A DNA stretch of 64,000 nucleotides. It comes from Chitinophaga skermanii (GTDB lineage: Bacteria; Bacteroidota; Bacteroidia; Chitinophagales; Chitinophagaceae). This document shows positions 19,501 through 26,738 of the stretch, in pieces (within the stretch, counting starts at the first letter, position 1; each line of letters opens with the position of its first letter). The position numbers and the translations under genes are program-made. Below the pieces are notes generated by a model. The model was not told the origin of the DNA and did not search any database. It saw only the letters and a program-made list of their open reading frames with translations. Location of the stretch: contig NZ_QLLL01000003.1 in NCBI RefSeq assembly GCF_003259335.1, positions 62,001-126,000 of the forward strand, in the 5' to 3' direction.

Positions 19501-20732
19501 AGAATAAATCCATTCCCCGTGAAGAAGCTAACAAAATAGCTGATAGTGTTGAAAAACAATACAGTGATGTAATGAAAGACATCAAGGTAATGGATAAGGA
19601 TAAGCATTGGCAGTATCAATATGTGCAAAGAAATCCTACAGGAACAGTAACTGGTGCTGCAACTCCAGCTGCACCAGCTTACCCGAAAGATTTAAAAGAT
19701 GGAGCTACATTTGCGTTTAAAGGTGACCCGGAAGAGATGTTATTAGAATGTCATGGTCTCGATCCAAATGCAGCGGGAGGGCCTTCGTTAAAAGCAAAAG
19801 TACTTTCTCATAAAGACAGAAGTCAGAAAGGTAGCACCCGCTATTTTCTACTTACTAGGTTTACCCCCGGCGCATATGAATTGTCGAAAGCAGCAGAAGA
19901 TGTTTTCAAAATTGTAGGTGGCGTAACAACGGTAGGACAGAATGTAACATATAAAACATTCACCAATCATACAATGAAATTGGTACTGGATAAGAGTGAT
20001 TTTGTAGAAGAGATTTCATCAGTAGGCCTATATATTAAACCATCGAATATCATTGGTAAAGTAGATGTTTCTGATGTAAATGTACCCGGTATGGATCCTA
20101 AATTTGTGTTGCAAAGAGGCCACGTGCTGGCAGAGCGCTTCTTAGGAGTAGCGCACAAAGGAGCGCATAACTTAATTGCTGTCAGCGAGAGGTATAACCT
20201 GTCGGCGATGAAAATTGTGGAAAATAAGATTGCGAAGACTTTCGCTTCAGTTGCTGCTGATACGATGAGTTTTAATGCGAAAGTTAAATATGGTGTTTTG
20301 ACAGACGCTGTATTGTGTGCCAAGTTGAAAGCTGATTTTAAAGCGAAAAACCCTGGGCTGAAGAAATCAGATTATGATGATTTTAATAAAAGTGTAGATG
20401 ATCAAGCTGTACATGCCAGCGGTGCTTTGAAAAGGGTGGTCGATGTTATATATGAAGTAGAATTCTTCCAAGGAACTGTATCAGTTGGTAATTTGAACGA
20501 AAGTACTGGTCCTGATCTAACCTGGAAAGAATCAACGCCTGCTACTTCTGCTACAGCTGCTACTTCTACTACAATTGTTGCTCCTGTTGCGGTAGTTATC
20601 AGGCGAAAAGCAGATGGTTCTGAAAGCTATGTAAATGGACCCAATGCCGGTAAACAAGTACCCGGTAAAGGTCCAACTACACCAGCCCCAACAGGTCCTG
20701 TTAAACCGAATCCTACACCAGGTAAAAAGTAA
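16572..20732 (+). CDS. DUF4157 (eCIS core domain) protein, putative cargo with nuclease-like C-terminus
   Basis: 1386 residues. The N-terminus carries the eCIS cargo signature: VKIGEPNDHYEKQADKVAD (about 50-70), then DUF4157 at about 155-245 with APLP, MGADFSNVRVHTD, QAFTHGNDIYF and HLLAHELTHTVQQGA (HELTH at 233-237). Residues about 260-800 are a long beta-rich region of short alternating strands, with an Ala/Pro/Gly/Lys-rich linker at about 800-870. About 870-1030 holds two copies of a small K-rich alpha/beta module (one near PMTKDEVTVEVEKVKKQ, one near SIPREEANKIADSVEKQ). The C-terminal domain (about 1040-1330) contains QRGHVLAERF (H1184), HNLIAVSERYN (N1200, N1209) and a helix with E1217. 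This resembles the DRGH...NL...N...E arrangement of DNA/RNA non-specific endonuclease toxins. No signal peptide. Cargo status is inferred from DUF4157 and position; nuclease activity is tentative. Confidence 0.7.
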   Translation: MSKTNDTKHHSQQSQQQKKASGDQVFQPEKQNGFFDRQATPSTFFVQRKVKIGEPNDHYEKQADKVADKVVQKMSQPQTVQAKPNAPAIKAPTINAAPKQNLVQEKPALEDEKMQDEPVLQRKPIFDSMGDPPDDHIRRKPTTEGPSPKSQPDLSQRLQKTKGGGAPLPKDTKNAMESAMGADFSNVRVHTDKEANQLSNDIQAQAFTHGNDIYFNEGKFDAASSTGRHLLAHELTHTVQQGAAVQRKEMPTASLSPMIQRDPAPAAAAPGEVVDISSGQFNPSEALKTAIREAKRGLDVNVTGGKVAGAGTIKVREKDGVFESLKDGYLPMQIQLLEQANPNLAVRIAAGQVSGFATIGKNSDLQALAKWIKSNAKTLGWLSGLDIESLSGGVTNTFEGGNFTFTVNGIKVKVGEFAKATMNLGWENMKPTGDVTADLDVKGLAQTNLNITLKDGAFSGTGKLTVNLKNFTGDIEAKFEKGVLDIKGEVGYDGDKLSGKVMVMMTDKATADNFAVQQTGGGENAQEAAMPAEIPAPTGPGERGVAGMGSLTFNLTEWFAGQVNVIIDGKGCVTVVGKIAPPKEIILFEQKDYNKELFKLEARAAYGLPVIGNVFVFANVSLSALAKMGPAKIYNIEVNGTWSNNPDVAKNISLSGSLNISAYAGLRLRAEGGVGVQILDHDLKLGVGVNADAGVKGYVDARPTIGYRDPGEFFFKGHMEIGAQPFLGLSGDLFAELDSPWWSPLPDEKWTWPLGALEYPLPGEFGIGADMEYVLGSGKIPEVSFTETKFDGSKFMTDLVDKQVPGKGGGGDKGDKKGKFVDGGAAGAAPKAAPAPAPAPQKGGDKGGAKGGGGKKKDDKAKDAAKPDELKNFKEGMTKLKALEGHKPMTKDEVTVEVEKVKKQHNIPNIVIVPKDGEWKVTGTMNGGKKTKQSVKIKANLKDGDDKKDDKKDPAKEKKLNEAKHALVQKDGSEKDKNKSIPREEANKIADSVEKQYSDVMKDIKVMDKDKHWQYQYVQRNPTGTVTGAATPAAPAYPKDLKDGATFAFKGDPEEMLLECHGLDPNAAGGPSLKAKVLSHKDRSQKGSTRYFLLTRFTPGAYELSKAAEDVFKIVGGVTTVGQNVTYKTFTNHTMKLVLDKSDFVEEISSVGLYIKPSNIIGKVDVSDVNVPGMDPKFVLQRGHVLAERFLGVAHKGAHNLIAVSERYNLSAMKIVENKIAKTFASVAADTMSFNAKVKYGVLTDAVLCAKLKADFKAKNPGLKKSDYDDFNKSVDDQAVHASGALKRVVDVIYEVEFFQGTVSVGNLNESTGPDLTWKESTPATSATAATSTTIVAPVAVVIRRKADGSESYVNGPNAGKQVPGKGPTTPAPTGPVKPNPTPGKK

Positions 20733-20780
20733 GTACAGGGCAAATCAATCATACATTTTCTTCTTCTAAAATAGTTTGAC

Positions 20781-22463
20781 ATGAAATCCAATAGTCATAG
20801 ATACCGTAGACATCGCAACCCCGAAGCTGCCGACAAACAAGAAGGCCCTTTCTTTAGCCCGCGACAAAAAGATCCAGATAGAAAAAACGCTTTCTTTCAA
20901 CCTAAATTAAACATAGGACAGGCAGGTGATAAATACGAAAAAGAAGCAGATGCCGTAGCGAATAAAGTAGTGAACCAGCCAAGTGGAGGAAAAGGGAATG
21001 CTGTGCAGAAAAAAGAGATTACTCCTGTAAGTACAGATATTAATAAAAAAGACGCGCCTAAAAAAGAAGAGGAGAAAGCCACGGCAAATGTGCAGAAAAA
21101 AGACGCACCGAAGAAAGAAGAAGAAAAGCCAAACGTACAAAAGAAAGGTGATCCTAAGAAGGAAGAAGAAAAGCCAGGTGCAAACGTGCAGAAGAAAGAT
21201 GCGCCTAAAAAAGAAGAAGAGAAGCCAAACCTCCAAAAGAAGGACGATCCTAAGCAAGAAGAAGAAAAGGCAGGCGCTAATGTGCAGAAGAAAGACGCAA
21301 CGAAGAAAGAAGAAGAAAAGCCAAACCTTCAAAAGAAGGACGATCCCAAGAAGGAAGAAGAAAAGCCAGGTGCGAACGTGCAGAAAAAGGACGCACCGAA
21401 GAAAGAAGAAGAGAAACCAAACCTTCAAAAGAAAGAAGAACAAGAACGTAAGCCCGCTGCTGATGAAGTAATTAAAGAGGAAGATAAAGATGGCAAAATG
21501 CCTGCTGTGCAAAAACGAGAAGCCCCCAATAAAGCTGACTCGCACGAACAACTCGGGCAACGACTGGAAGCCAACAAAAATGGTGGCGCGCCATTACCAC
21601 CACAAGTGCAACAGGAAATGAGCCAGGCCATTGGTGCCGACTTCTCCAACGTACGCATTCACGACAATGCTGCCTCCAAGGAAATGAGCCAAGGCATTGG
21701 TGCGCAAGCGTTCACTAACGGTAATAACATCTACTTCGATAATGGCAAATACGATACGTCCTCTACACAAGGGAAACACTTGTTGGCCCATGAGCTAACG
21801 CATGTTGTACAACAAGGTGCCGCTCCAGCAATGAATGCAAAAAGTGATGCCGCAAAATCTAGCAATGCACCGAATGTACAACGGGAAACGTCTACGCCTA
21901 TTCCCGAAGGAGCGGTAATTGATGAATCGAAAGTGGCAAGGTTCAAAAACGTTGATGGACGAAATGTAACAATTCATCCAGATCGACAAGCATATGAAGG
22001 GGAGGATCTGAAAGGAAAAGATGCTGTATGCGATGTGAAGTTACCATACACCTACCAAATAACAAAGGATGGAAAAGGCAGGGTGACAAAAGTGGATATT
22101 GTAATTGGTTTAGAAATACAAACGATCTACAAACCAGGCGTTTCTTCGAAAGATCCTTCTAAATATGGTCGCGGTGCGATTAAAGCCGATAAAGATAAAA
22201 GCTTAGGCTTTCACGAGGGTAACCATGGCATTGATGCAATGGCGTATATTACAGCTAATAAATTACCGGGTATTGATATTCCTAAGCCTATTTCCGAAGA
22301 ACGTTTCAAAAAGCTATTAGCAGCTTTTGTAGTGGATTTGACAGCATATAAAGACGCATTACTGAAGGAATCGGAAAAGAAAACCGATGAAGTAAAAGAC
22401 CCTGAAGAGACAGCAAAACCGGAAGCTGCCCCGAAAAAAGACGAGCCCGCAAAAAAAGAATAA
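20781..22463 (+). CDS. DUF4157 (eCIS core domain) protein with K/E repeats and second HExxH motif
   Basis: 560 residues. The start LNIGQAGDKYEKEADAVAN (about 43-61) is the same pre-DUF4157 motif as in the neighbouring cargo. Residues 89-216 are eight tandem units that alternate between 15 residues (KKDAPKKEEEKPNLQ) and 17 residues (KKDDPKKEEEKPGANVQ). DUF4157 follows at about 255-345 (APLPPQV, IGADFSNVRIHD, QAFTNGNNIYF, HELTH at 337-341). After a short linker comes a C-terminal domain (about 370-530) with GFHEGNHGIDAM (HEGNH at 478-482), a second zincin-type HExxH, and Glu-containing helices beyond it that could supply the third ligand. It loosely recalls DUF922-type putative proteases. The last 30 residues are K/E/P-rich. 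It is 48 bases after the first DUF4157 gene and 4 bases before the ATPase start. A peptidase effector is plausible, not shown. Confidence 0.65.
   Translation: MKSNSHRYRRHRNPEAADKQEGPFFSPRQKDPDRKNAFFQPKLNIGQAGDKYEKEADAVANKVVNQPSGGKGNAVQKKEITPVSTDINKKDAPKKEEEKATANVQKKDAPKKEEEKPNVQKKGDPKKEEEKPGANVQKKDAPKKEEEKPNLQKKDDPKQEEEKAGANVQKKDATKKEEEKPNLQKKDDPKKEEEKPGANVQKKDAPKKEEEKPNLQKKEEQERKPAADEVIKEEDKDGKMPAVQKREAPNKADSHEQLGQRLEANKNGGAPLPPQVQQEMSQAIGADFSNVRIHDNAASKEMSQGIGAQAFTNGNNIYFDNGKYDTSSTQGKHLLAHELTHVVQQGAAPAMNAKSDAAKSSNAPNVQRETSTPIPEGAVIDESKVARFKNVDGRNVTIHPDRQAYEGEDLKGKDAVCDVKLPYTYQITKDGKGRVTKVDIVIGLEIQTIYKPGVSSKDPSKYGRGAIKADKDKSLGFHEGNHGIDAMAYITANKLPGIDIPKPISEERFKKLLAAFVVDLTAYKDALLKESEKKTDEVKDPEETAKPEAAPKKDEPAKKE
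21045..21428 (+). repeat. In-frame tandem repeat, about 96-base superunit (45 + 51 bases), four copies
   Basis: Eight consecutive coding units encode an alternation of 15- and 17-residue K/E-rich peptides, so the DNA repeats with a 96-base period. Third positions vary between copies (aag/aaa, gaa/gag), but most of each unit is identical. Because it is in frame, unit gain or loss would change linker length without disrupting the downstream domains. Confidence 0.85.
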
Positions 22464-22466
22464 CAG

Positions 22467-23867
22467 ATGACGAACTTTGCATTAAACCTAAATGTAGTAG
22501 AAATAGATCGTTACATGGAATGGCTGAAGGCTGAGATGAGCAAACGCCTTGAAATGTACTTTGCTACTACTTACAACGGCACAATATATGAACCCGGTTT
22601 GCCACCCGATCCTTTGTGGGCAGAAGCGCCGATCAATGTTTTTATTGAAAAGCATAACCTATCAAGGGATGCTATACTAGTACTATTACTAGCTTTAGCT
22701 CCGTACATCAACCCCGAATTTTTTGATGCACTCATGCAAGCGCATGTAGATGAACATAATAAAGGCGATTTCCCCGCAACGGGTTTTGTAAAAAGCACAC
22801 AAGGTCGTGGCCTCTTACCTACAGGAGAAACTGCGTTGTTCTTACTTGCAGGTACCGATCTTATGCATCGCTTAGATAGCATGGAGTTGTTTGAAACCGG
22901 CAGCTTGTTTGCAAAACTTCGTGTGTTGTGGTTAGAATCCGTGCCCGGTAACGAACCGCCATTCAGTGGTAAAATTACCATCAGCGAAGATTACGTCAGC
23001 CAGTTCTTAACCGGTAAACTAAGCAAGCCAAAATTCGGCAACGATTTCCCCGCGGAAAGTATTACAACACCGCTTACTTGGGAAGATCTTGTACTGAATG
23101 CACAAACCATGGAACAGCTCGAAGAGTTGAAGAAATGGTTACGTTTGAAAGATCAATTAGGCCAAGTAGATCACCGCTTAAAACCCGGCTACCGTGCACT
23201 GTTTTACGGTCCGCCAGGTACAGGGAAAACCCTGTCAGCTTGCTTGCTAGGTAAATATGGGGAAGTGCCTGGTAATGAATTCGAAATTGAAAATGGGGAA
23301 GGTGGCATCCCTGTGTTTAGAATCGACCTATCACTCGTTGTATCCAAGTTCATCGGGGAAACAGAAAAGAATTTATCCAACCTATTTGATAAAGCAGAAC
23401 ACAAAAACTGGATCTTGTTTTTCGATGAAGCCGATGCATTGTTCGGAAAACGTACAGGCGTAAGAGATGCGCACGACAAATACGCCAACCAGGAAATTGC
23501 ATATTTGCTGCAACGAATCGAGAACTACAACGGTTTAGTGATCCTGGCCACGAACTTCAAAAACAACATAGATCCTGCCTTCTCGCGCCGTTTTCAATCC
23601 ATCATTCAATTCCCAATGCCTAACCAGGCAGAGCGTTACCAGCTGTGGAGCAAGATTCTCACCCCGGATCGCTTCCCGCAACAAGATGTACTGGAAAGGA
23701 TCGCCGCGCAATACGAAGTTTCGGGTGCATCTATCATCAACGTAGCGCATTATTGTTTCCTGAAAAGTATGGGGAATGATGGTGCTTTGGGCGTTATAAG
23801 TGCCGCTACGATTGAAGAAGGGCTGATCCGTGAATTCAATAAAGAGGGCAAGATCTTCAAAACATAA
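22467..23867 (+). CDS. eCIS AAA+ ATPase (Afp15-like)
   Basis: 466 residues. The N-terminal half (about 1-200) is a helical module typical of eCIS-linked ATPases. The AAA+ core has Walker A GPPGTGKT (248-255), Walker B ILFFDEADALFG (D320, E321), a sensor-1-like LATNFKNN, and the arginine-finger region FSRRFQ. Members of this family sit at the end of eCIS operons (Afp15/PVC15 position) and are thought to act in particle assembly or cargo loading; that is family knowledge, not visible here. It starts 4 bases after the stop of the second DUF4157 gene, which supports a functional link with the cargos. It appears to be the last gene of the eCIS operon. Confidence 0.88.
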   Translation: MTNFALNLNVVEIDRYMEWLKAEMSKRLEMYFATTYNGTIYEPGLPPDPLWAEAPINVFIEKHNLSRDAILVLLLALAPYINPEFFDALMQAHVDEHNKGDFPATGFVKSTQGRGLLPTGETALFLLAGTDLMHRLDSMELFETGSLFAKLRVLWLESVPGNEPPFSGKITISEDYVSQFLTGKLSKPKFGNDFPAESITTPLTWEDLVLNAQTMEQLEELKKWLRLKDQLGQVDHRLKPGYRALFYGPPGTGKTLSACLLGKYGEVPGNEFEIENGEGGIPVFRIDLSLVVSKFIGETEKNLSNLFDKAEHKNWILFFDEADALFGKRTGVRDAHDKYANQEIAYLLQRIENYNGLVILATNFKNNIDPAFSRRFQSIIQFPMPNQAERYQLWSKILTPDRFPQQDVLERIAAQYEVSGASIINVAHYCFLKSMGNDGALGVISAATIEEGLIREFNKEGKIFKT

Positions 23868-23877
23868 TTAAAAATTG

Positions 23878-23885
23878 TAGCTTTG
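23878..23885 (+). promoter_or_regulatory. Candidate Bacteroidota -7 element (TAGCTTTG)
   Basis: TAGCTTTG fits the TAnnTTTG -7 consensus of Bacteroidota primary-sigma promoters and lies 24 bases before the phnA-like start. A -33 TTG box is not convincing at the right distance. It suggests that the next gene has its own promoter, separate from the eCIS operon. Confidence 0.45.
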
Positions 23886-23909
23886 CGGCCCTAACTAAAG
23901 CAAGCACAA

Positions 23910-24494
23910 ATGATTTTAGAAGCACAATTGAAGGAACGCAGCAATAACCAATGCGAATTATGTAGCGCAACAGGGACTCTCAAAGTGTATGAATTGCCTT
24001 TCACGCCTGCAACGATCAAAGACGACGCCATTTACGTTTGCGAGAAATGCCTAGCGCAACTCGAAAAACGAGATGAGCTCGACGAGAACCATTGGCAATG
24101 CCTTACAACTTCCATGTGGAGCGAAGTGCCTGCTGTACAAGTTGTTTCTTGGCGTATGTTGAACCGCCTAAGGAATGCAAGTTGGGCGAGCGAACAACTG
24201 GATATGTTATACCTCGACGATGACAACCTCGCTTGGGCAAAAGCTTCCGGTGATCATGAAAACGAAACCACGGTAGATTTACATAAAGACGCTCACGGAG
24301 CCCGCTTAGAAAATGGCGACACGGTAGTGCTCACGAAATCACTCGATGTAAAAGGTACAACGCTCAACGCAAAGATGGGCACTGTTGTGAAAAACATCCG
24401 CTTAGTGCCCGATAATACCGAGCAAATTGAAGGTAAGATCGAAGGACAAATGATCGTGATTTTAACGAAATATGTACGAAAGCACAACGCTTAA
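23910..24494 (+). CDS. phnA: PhnA/YjdM family zinc-ribbon protein
   Basis: 194 residues. The N-terminal zinc ribbon has two Cys pairs (CELC at about 14-17 and CEKC at about 46-49). The C-terminus has the PhnA domain pattern LENGDTVVLTKSLDVKGT and IEGKIEGQMIVILTKYVRK. Despite the name, the family is not proven to act in phosphonate use; the E. coli homologue is YjdM. It follows the eCIS ATPase by 42 bases but has a candidate promoter and a strong terminator of its own, so it is probably a neighbour and not part of the system. Confidence 0.88.
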   Translation: MILEAQLKERSNNQCELCSATGTLKVYELPFTPATIKDDAIYVCEKCLAQLEKRDELDENHWQCLTTSMWSEVPAVQVVSWRMLNRLRNASWASEQLDMLYLDDDNLAWAKASGDHENETTVDLHKDAHGARLENGDTVVLTKSLDVKGTTLNAKMGTVVKNIRLVPDNTEQIEGKIEGQMIVILTKYVRKHNA

Positions 24495-24501
24495 GATAGC
24501 T

Positions 24502-24535
24502 AGCTGCATGGGATGGTTCTCATGCAGCTTTTTTG
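24502..24535 (+). terminator. Rho-independent terminator after phnA
   Basis: AGCTGCATG and CATGCAGCT form a perfect 9-base stem around a 10-base loop, followed by a T run. It starts 8 bases after the phnA stop. Confidence 0.88.
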
Positions 24536-24738
24536 TTTTTAGGGATGTAGTCATCGTTATTGCTACTATTTAACTTCCCTTGCGTCGCACCTTTTTGCGT
24601 TTGTTTGCCTGTCAACGATTCGTGGTATTATCACCCCAATTAGCAAAAAAACCAAGCATTCGCTTTTATTTCCCCCTTTTTTATGTTATTTTTCTTGTAA
24701 TCACTGGAATTCTCCGAAAACCCAAAATCTCTGAGCAA

Positions 24739-25839
24739 ATGCAATCACGCCGCAACTTCATCCACCAAGTAGCCGCTACGGCCATTTCATTACAATTGTT
24801 ACCTTTCACATCGTGGGGAAAAGTGCCCATACAAGACGGGCCTGTACTACGAGTTGCCATCATGGGCCTCGGTGGTTATGCTACCCGGGTGGCAGATGCT
24901 ATGCAACAATGTAAGCGCGCCAAACTGGTAGGTGCTATTAGCGGCACACCGTCGAAACTAACGGCTTGGCAGGCGAAATACGGTATTGCGGAGAAGAACT
25001 GTTATAACTACGAGTCCTTTAAAAATATTAAAAACAACCCCGACATAGATGTAGTATACATCACTACCCCCAATGCCTTACACCACAGCCAAGTAATAGC
25101 TGCTGCAGCTGCCGGTAAACACGTGATCTGCGAGAAACCAATGGCGCTCAATGCCAAGGAAGGTGCTGAAATGGTGGCGGCTTGCAAGAAGGCCGGTGTA
25201 CAATTACTCGTTGGCTACCGCATGCACTTCGAACCCAAAACATTGGAAGTAGTGCGCATGCGTCAAGATGGAGAACTTGGCAAAATTAAATTCTTTGAAG
25301 GCTTGTCGGGATTTGTTATTGGCGACCCAACACAATGGCGCTTAAACAAAGCACTCGCAGGCGGCGGCGCTTTAATGGATATTGGGATTTATTCCATTAA
25401 CGGAGCTCGCTATATGGTAGGCGAAGAGCCTATTTGGGTAACAGCACAAGAAACAAAAAACGACCCGGTGAAATTCAAAGCCGGTGTCGACGAAACTATT
25501 CAATTCCAGTTAGGATTCCCAAGCGGTGCTGTAGCTTCCATTCTTTCTACTTACAGTGTCAACTACCTCGACCGATTCTACTTAGTAGGTGAAAAAGGCT
25601 ATGCCAATTTGCAACCCGCTACAGGATATGGCCCTATTAAAGGCTATACTAACAAAGGAGAGCTAACACAACCTCACCAAACACACCAAACCGTACAAAT
25701 GGATGAAATGGCTGCCATTATCTTGGATGGGAAAAAGCCGATCATCCCGGTAGATGGCGAAGAAGGATTACGCGATCTTAAAATTATTGATGCCATTTAC
25801 GAAGCTGTGAAAACCGGCAAAAAGATCTCCCTTACATAA
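24739..25839 (+). CDS. Gfo/Idh/MocA family oxidoreductase, exported (Tat-type leader)
   Basis: 366 residues from the ATG at 24739, chosen because it gives a twin-arginine-type leader (QSRRNFIHQVAATAISLQL). Longer in-frame starts add an unrelated hydrophobic stretch. After the leader comes the Rossmann segment VAIMGLGGYATRVADAM, then VVYITTPNALHH and the CEKPMALN motif with the conserved Lys, then LVGYRMHFEP. The C-terminal half is the usual GFO_IDH_MocA beta-sheet domain (GALMDIGIYSINGARY). Such periplasmic members usually act on sugars or glycoside-derived substrates with NAD(P) bound; the substrate here is unknown. It resembles glucose-fructose oxidoreductase-like proteins in having an export signal. 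Confidence 0.85.
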   Translation: MQSRRNFIHQVAATAISLQLLPFTSWGKVPIQDGPVLRVAIMGLGGYATRVADAMQQCKRAKLVGAISGTPSKLTAWQAKYGIAEKNCYNYESFKNIKNNPDIDVVYITTPNALHHSQVIAAAAAGKHVICEKPMALNAKEGAEMVAACKKAGVQLLVGYRMHFEPKTLEVVRMRQDGELGKIKFFEGLSGFVIGDPTQWRLNKALAGGGALMDIGIYSINGARYMVGEEPIWVTAQETKNDPVKFKAGVDETIQFQLGFPSGAVASILSTYSVNYLDRFYLVGEKGYANLQPATGYGPIKGYTNKGELTQPHQTHQTVQMDEMAAIILDGKKPIIPVDGEEGLRDLKIIDAIYEAVKTGKKISLT

Positions 25840-25934
25840 ATAGGCTGCTTACTAAACATGATAAGTAAGGCGGAACGTTCAAAAAGGAAATGTTAAACTT
25901 CATCATTTTTATATGCTGATGCTGTAATACATAC

Positions 25935-25963
25935 TTGGATTTTTTAAAATTCTTTCTATTTTG
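25935..25963 (+). promoter_or_regulatory. Candidate promoter upstream of CBM9-like/barrel pair
   Basis: TTGG at 25935 and TATTTTG at 25957 are separated by 18 bases. This resembles the Bacteroidota -33/-7 pair, although the -7 element is one base shorter than TAnnTTTG. It lies ahead of the two-gene unit starting near 26024. Confidence 0.35.
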
Positions 25964-26023
25964 GCGGTCCTTACCATTCAATAAACCTAACTCGTAATGT
26001 TTAGATTAGGAACCAAATCAACC

Positions 26024-26734
26024 ATGAAGTGGCTTTATGCCCTATTGATACTGCTATGCAGTATATCAACCACCTGCTTTGCGCAATCCAAGGAAACAAG
26101 AAATATCGTAATCGATGGCAACCTCTCAGATTGGGCGCCCGATACCTTGGCATTAAAAGATGCGAAGAACTACTTGGAATATGATGTCACAAACGACCAT
26201 GAATTCCTCTACGTCAGCTTAAAACGACGGTTTCAACCTACTAAAGTAGCCATGTCGGGACGCATCGTAATAGAAGTTGATGGTAAAGATATCTCGAAGT
26301 CATCTTTGCAAATCACGTATCCTTTTACGCCCACTTATACGTCTACACTTTGGGAATTCATGCTAATTAAGAACTTGCAAGCTCGTTCCCTCGACACGGT
26401 AGCTATTTATAACGACTATGGCATTATTGCCGGGGGTGATTTGAATTTGGTGTTGCCTCCTGGTGCATCTAAGTCAGATATGGCTGCCTTTCGTTATGGT
26501 TTTAGTGCCGAAGGCGTAAAGGGGGTAGGTTTTTGTGAAATCGGTATTCCACTCAAGTACATTTCCAAAGAAAATGGCAAGGTGAAAATTAGGATCACTA
26601 TTGCGGGGGATGCAAACTCGTCTTATGCAGCTACCATGGCCAATGCATTACGGAGTATGAATGCCAACCCAGATCTTGTTAAAGATCAATTTACAGAATC
26701 TATCACCAATATCGATTACACGTTAAAATACTAG
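26024..26734 (+). CDS. Secreted CBM9/DOMON-like protein
   Basis: 236 residues from the ATG at 26024, which starts a clean signal peptide (MKWLYALLILLCSISTTCFA). An ATG 27 bases upstream is also possible. The mature part begins IVIDGNLSDWAPDT, the hallmark of CBM9-like/DOMON-like domains in Bacteroidota, followed by a single beta-sandwich. No catalytic residues are evident. The next gene, an outer-membrane barrel, starts 4 bases after the stop, so the two are surely co-transcribed and may act together at the envelope. The ligand is not predictable from sequence. Confidence 0.65.
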   Translation: MKWLYALLILLCSISTTCFAQSKETRNIVIDGNLSDWAPDTLALKDAKNYLEYDVTNDHEFLYVSLKRRFQPTKVAMSGRIVIEVDGKDISKSSLQITYPFTPTYTSTLWEFMLIKNLQARSLDTVAIYNDYGIIAGGDLNLVLPPGASKSDMAAFRYGFSAEGVKGVGFCEIGIPLKYISKENGKVKIRITIAGDANSSYAATMANALRSMNANPDLVKDQFTESITNIDYTLKY

Positions 26735-26738
26735 CCAA

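Noticed and set aside
20907..21560. 217-residue frame on the minus strand, rich in Phe and Leu
   Set aside because: It is the antisense of the K/E-rich repeat (GAA/AAG codons read as TTC/CTT). It has no independent support.
1..23867. Prophage or type VI secretion system
   Set aside because: J-like baseplate and fibre genes are phage-like, but no capsid, portal, terminase, integrase or lysis gene is seen, and DUF4157 proteins with an AAA+ ATPase point to eCIS. No TssJLM-type membrane complex is present, so T6SS is also not supported within the window.
24580..24738. N-terminal extension of the Gfo/Idh/MocA gene
   Set aside because: The extension starts inside the intergenic region after the phnA terminator and places a hydrophobic stretch ahead of a complete Tat-type leader; the ATG at 24739 is preferred.
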